Source of the DNA: Clostridiales bacterium DTU092
Lineage (GTDB): Bacteria > Bacillota > Clostridia > Caldicoprobacterales > Caldicoprobacteraceae
Direction: 5' to 3'
Assembly: GCA_001513505.1 (NCBI GenBank)
Contig: LFTM01000252.1
Coordinates: 1-8,298, forward strand
DNA: 8,298 nucleotides
Shown here piece after piece: positions 5,455 through 8,298 of the stretch; position 1 is the first letter of the stretch, and each line of letters starts with the position of its first letter. The translations under genes were made by a program, and so were the position numbers. Below the pieces are notes generated by a model. It saw only the letters and a program-made list of their open reading frames with translations, was not told the DNA's origin and made no database searches.

Positions 5455-6747
5455 TTACTTACTCTTCAAATTGAACCAAGCGTCAAGACCGGGATATTGA
5501 GCTAATTCATCCAGTTGTTGCTCAATGCGGAGCAACTGATTGTATTTTGCCACACGATCAGTACGTGAAGGAGCTCCTGTCTTGATCTGTCCTGCATTAA
5601 CGGCTACTACCAGATCTGCAATGGTAGTATCCTCGGTTTCCCCTGAACGATGGGATACAACCGCTGTATATCCAGCCCGGTTTGCCATCTGAATAGCGTC
5701 CAGGGTTTCTGTCAGAGTTCCAATCTGGTTAACCTTGATCAGGATTGAATTTGCAACTCCCAGATCAATACCCTTGGCCAGTCTCTCAGTATTTGTTACG
5801 AACAGGTCATCGCCTACCAGCTGAATTCTGTCTCCAAGTTTCTCTGTAAGCAGCTTCCAGCCTTCCCAGTCTTCTTCGGCAACTCCATCCTCCAGAGAGA
5901 TGATAGGATACTTATCCACCAGTTTAACATAATAATCTACCAGTTCTTCAACCGTCCTTACCACACCTTCTCCCGGGAAGTGATATTTGCCGTCTTCTCC
6001 GTACAGCTCTGTGGCAGCTGCGTCTATTGCAATGCGGATATCATCACCAGGCTTGTATCCTGCTTTTTCAACTGCTTCCAATATAACCTCAATAGCTTCT
6101 TCGTTGGTCTTCAAGTCTGGTGCAAAACCACCTTCATCACCTACAGCTGTGCTGTAACCTTTATCCTTAAGTACTGACTTCAGACTATGGAATACCTCTG
6201 CACACATACGCAGAGCTTCCCTGAAACTCTTTGCACCTACCGGCATAATCATGAACTCCTGGATATCCACAGTATTATCGGCATGCTCTCCACCATTTAG
6301 TATGTTCATCATTGGTACCGGCATAACCTTTGCATTTACACCGCCGATATACTGATAAAGAGGAATACCCAGCTGGTTAGCAGCAGCTTTTGCAACCGCT
6401 AAAGACACACCCAGTATGGCGTTTGCTCCCAACTTGCTCTTATTGGGAGTTCCGTCCAGTTCAATCATCAGCTTATCGATCCCAACCTGATCAAGGGCAT
6501 CCATTCCAATAATTTCTTCGGCAATTATATTGTTTACATTATCTACAGCTTTTTGTACACCTTTGCCCAGATATCTTGACTTATCACCGTCTCTTAATTC
6601 AACCGCTTCAAAAGCTCCCGTGGAAGCTCCGGATGGAACAGCAGCCCTTCCCACTGCTCCGCCTTCAAGGTATACTTCTACTTCTACAGTAGGGTTGCCT
6701 CTTGAATCCAGAATTTCACGTGCAATTACATCTAAAATAGTGGTCAT
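5455..6747 (-). CDS. eno: Enolase (phosphopyruvate hydratase)
   Basis: The 430-residue product is a full-length enolase, which converts 2-phosphoglycerate to phosphoenolpyruvate in the cytoplasm during glycolysis. All key parts are present: REILDSRGNPTVEVEV near the N-terminus, the mobile Ser loop PSGASTGAFEA, His155 (GGEHA), Glu164, the acid Glu205 (GDEGGFAP), the magnesium ligands Asp242, Glu286 (SLEDG) and Asp313 (VGDD), the base Lys338 (LIKVNQIGT), the signature SHRSGETED (366-374) and Lys389. An in-frame ATG nine bases earlier (6754-6756) would add three residues, but the only Shine-Dalgarno (AAAGGAG) touches that codon with no spacing. The start at 6745-6747 has 9-base spacing and gives the usual MTTILDV beginning. 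The gene follows gpmI by 15 bases and is almost certainly cotranscribed with it, ending at the strong hairpin at 5421-5447. Confidence 0.98.
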   Translation of the reverse strand: MTTILDVIAREILDSRGNPTVEVEVYLEGGAVGRAAVPSGASTGAFEAVELRDGDKSRYLGKGVQKAVDNVNNIIAEEIIGMDALDQVGIDKLMIELDGTPNKSKLGANAILGVSLAVAKAAANQLGIPLYQYIGGVNAKVMPVPMMNILNGGEHADNTVDIQEFMIMPVGAKSFREALRMCAEVFHSLKSVLKDKGYSTAVGDEGGFAPDLKTNEEAIEVILEAVEKAGYKPGDDIRIAIDAAATELYGEDGKYHFPGEGVVRTVEELVDYYVKLVDKYPIISLEDGVAEEDWEGWKLLTEKLGDRIQLVGDDLFVTNTERLAKGIDLGVANSILIKVNQIGTLTETLDAIQMANRAGYTAVVSHRSGETEDTTIADLVVAVNAGQIKTGAPSRTDRVAKYNQLLRIEQQLDELAQYPGLDAWFNLKSK

Positions 6748-6756
6748 CTTCCGCAT

Positions 6757-6763
6757 CTCCTTT
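6757..6763 (-). promoter_or_regulatory. Ribosome binding site of eno, overlapping the gpmI stop
   Basis: Minus-strand AAAGGAG ends 9 bases before the ATG at 6745-6747. Its first A is also the last base of the gpmI TGA stop (6763-6765), so ribosomes finishing gpmI stop on this site. The arrangement suggests translational coupling and rules against the upstream ATG at 6754-6756, which directly abuts the GGAG. Confidence 0.8.
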
Positions 6764-8298
6764 CACTTTTTAATTAAACTCTCCCCCGTCATCTCTTCGG
6801 GCTTTTCCAATCCCATCAGTTCAAAGATCGTAGGAATAATATCCGCTAGACGTCCGTTCTCTCTTAAAACTGCATCTTTTCTTGTATCATCCACTAATAT
6901 AAGGGGTACGGGATTGGATGTATGAGCAGTATGCGGCTGGCCTGTTTCGTAATCCAGCATCTGTTCGGCATTACCGTGGTCGGCGGTAATGATTGCTTTT
7001 CCGCCTACCGCTCGAATGGCTTCCACAACCCGTCCTACACATTTATCAACTGTTTCAACCGCTTCAACTGCTGCTTCCATAACTCCGGTATGTCCTACCA
7101 TATCGCAGTTTGCATAGTTTAATATAATAACATCATATTCTCCGGAAGCAATCCTTCTCTCCACCTCATCGGTTACCTCAAATGCACTCATGGAAGGTTT
7201 CAGATCATATGTGGCAACCTTAGGTGAAGGAATAAGCACCCTGTCTTCATTTTCATTAGGACGCTCCACTCCTCCGTTAAAGAAAAAGGTTACATGAGCG
7301 TATTTTTCAGTTTCGGCAATCCGTAACTGTTTTTTCCCCAGCTTACTTATATATTCACCAAAGGTGTTGTCCAGGCTCTGAGGTTCGAAAGCCACATGAA
7401 TATTTGTATAGGTTGCATCATATTGCGTCATGGACACAAAACAGACCGGGAAATAACCCATGCCTCTGGCAAATTCGGAAAAGTCCTCTTCAATAAAGGC
7501 TCTCGTAATCTGCCTGGTCCGATCCGGCCGGAAGTTAAAGAATATGATTGAGTCATTTTTTCCAATGGTAGCCACCGGTTTTCCATCCTCAAGCACTACC
7601 GTCGGAATCACAAATTCGTCGGTCACACCTTCACTGTAAGACTGTTCCATGGCTTCAACTGCCGATGAAGCAACCTTACCCTTTCCCAATACCATGGCAT
7701 CATATGCCTTCTGGGTCCGTTCCCATCGTCTGTCGCGATCCATAGCATAGTAACGTCCTGACACAGTAGCAATTTTCCCTAAGTTATATTCCTGAAGCTT
7801 TTCCTCAAGCATCTCAATATAGGACTTGCCGCTTGAAGGAGGAACATCCCTTCCATCCATAAAACAATGGATATAAACCTGTTCAAGCCCATGGGATTTT
7901 GCCAGCTCCACCAACGCATAGAGATGCTCAATATGGCTGTGAACACCGCCATCGGATACTAAACCCATCAAGTGGAGCTTTGAACCATGGTTTTTCACGT
8001 TTTCAATTGCGGTAAGCAGCGCCTTATTAGTAAAGAAATCGCCATCCTCAATAGCTTTGCTGACCCTGGTAAATTCCTGATAAACAATCCTGCCAGCACC
8101 TATATTCAGATGTCCTACCTCAGAATTCCCCATTTGTCCATCGGGCAGTCCAACGTCAAGCCCGCTGGCACCTATAGTTACATGGGGATACTCATTCCAA
8201 TATCTATCTATATTAGGTGTATTTGCTTTATAAACAGCATTCCATTCTTTCTTTTTATTTATTCCAAACCCATCCATTATAATCAGGGCGGTCAAATC
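6763..8298 (-). CDS. gpmI: 2,3-bisphosphoglycerate-independent phosphoglycerate mutase, first few codons missing
   Basis: This is the cofactor-independent, metal-dependent mutase of the alkaline phosphatase superfamily, which interconverts 3- and 2-phosphoglycerate. The frame stays open to the right edge (GAT before a TTG at 8293-8295); in the family a handful of residues come before ALIIMDGFG, so the true start is just outside. Numbered from that TTG: Asp8 (MDGFG) and the phosphoryl-accepting Ser58 (MGNSEVGH) bind metal; FMDGRDVPP (145-153), GRYYAMDRD (180-188) and FNFRPDR (253-259) bind substrate; Asp398 and His402 (CDMVGH), Asp439-His440 (TADHGNAEQM) and His458 complete the two-metal site. 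With about 511 residues visible the length is normal and no catalytic residue is missing. eno starts 15 bases after the stop. In Firmicutes tpiA, pgk and gap often lie upstream, which cannot be checked here. Confidence 0.97.
   Translation of the reverse strand, partial: DLTALIIMDGFGINKKKEWNAVYKANTPNIDRYWNEYPHVTIGASGLDVGLPDGQMGNSEVGHLNIGAGRIVYQEFTRVSKAIEDGDFFTNKALLTAIENVKNHGSKLHLMGLVSDGGVHSHIEHLYALVELAKSHGLEQVYIHCFMDGRDVPPSSGKSYIEMLEEKLQEYNLGKIATVSGRYYAMDRDRRWERTQKAYDAMVLGKGKVASSAVEAMEQSYSEGVTDEFVIPTVVLEDGKPVATIGKNDSIIFFNFRPDRTRQITRAFIEEDFSEFARGMGYFPVCFVSMTQYDATYTNIHVAFEPQSLDNTFGEYISKLGKKQLRIAETEKYAHVTFFFNGGVERPNENEDRVLIPSPKVATYDLKPSMSAFEVTDEVERRIASGEYDVIILNYANCDMVGHTGVMEAAVEAVETVDKCVGRVVEAIRAVGGKAIITADHGNAEQMLDYETGQPHTAHTSNPVPLILVDDTRKDAVLRENGRLADIIPTIFELMGLEKPEEMTGESLIKK

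Noticed and set aside
6530..6925. Plus-strand open frame of 131 codons across the eno-gpmI junction
   Set aside because: Ser/Thr/Pro-rich translation typical of an antisense shadow of strongly coding genes; both sense genes are certain.
8293..8295. TTG as the start codon of gpmI
   Set aside because: The frame remains open to the window edge, no ribosome binding site can be seen, and family members usually have a few more residues before this point.

Overview
The window looks like a chromosomal housekeeping stretch of a low-to-moderate GC Gram-positive anaerobe of the class Clostridia. This rests on strong GGAGG-type ribosome binding sites, TTG and GTG starts, classic T-tract intrinsic terminators, a short clostridial-type SecG, and the neighbourhood of lower-glycolysis genes (gpmI, eno) with secG and rnr, which is a familiar Firmicutes order. 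The species cannot be named from the sequence.

All genes but one lie on the minus strand, so transcription runs from the right edge to the left. At the right is gpmI (cofactor-independent phosphoglycerate mutase; only the first few codons are cut off), followed after 15 bases by eno (enolase). The eno ribosome binding site abuts and shares a base with the gpmI stop codon, so the two are probably cotranscribed and translationally coupled: they catalyse consecutive steps, 3-phosphoglycerate to 2-phosphoglycerate to phosphoenolpyruvate. A strong terminator closes this unit. Next is a gene for a cytoplasmic GH43-like glycoside hydrolase (4277-5296), which sits between eno and secG and looks like an accessory insertion.

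A 410-base gap without a gene follows (3867-4276). It holds a degenerate repeat cluster of three copies of a short module (two direct, one inverted) and a good sigma-A-type promoter for secG. secG (translocase subunit) is a short single-gene unit with its own promoter and terminator. After it come an HD-domain phosphohydrolase gene and rnr (RNase R), 40 bases apart and probably one operon. At the left edge a plus-strand DMT/EamA transporter gene, missing its 5' end, converges on rnr; the rnr terminator hairpin overlaps the end of the transporter gene.

No defence system, CRISPR array, tRNA, rRNA, integrase or transposase gene is visible. The items most worth a second look are the intergenic three-copy module, and the GH43-like gene beside it with an Asp at the expected catalytic-acid position. 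I see no convincing evidence of a wholly new biological system here.
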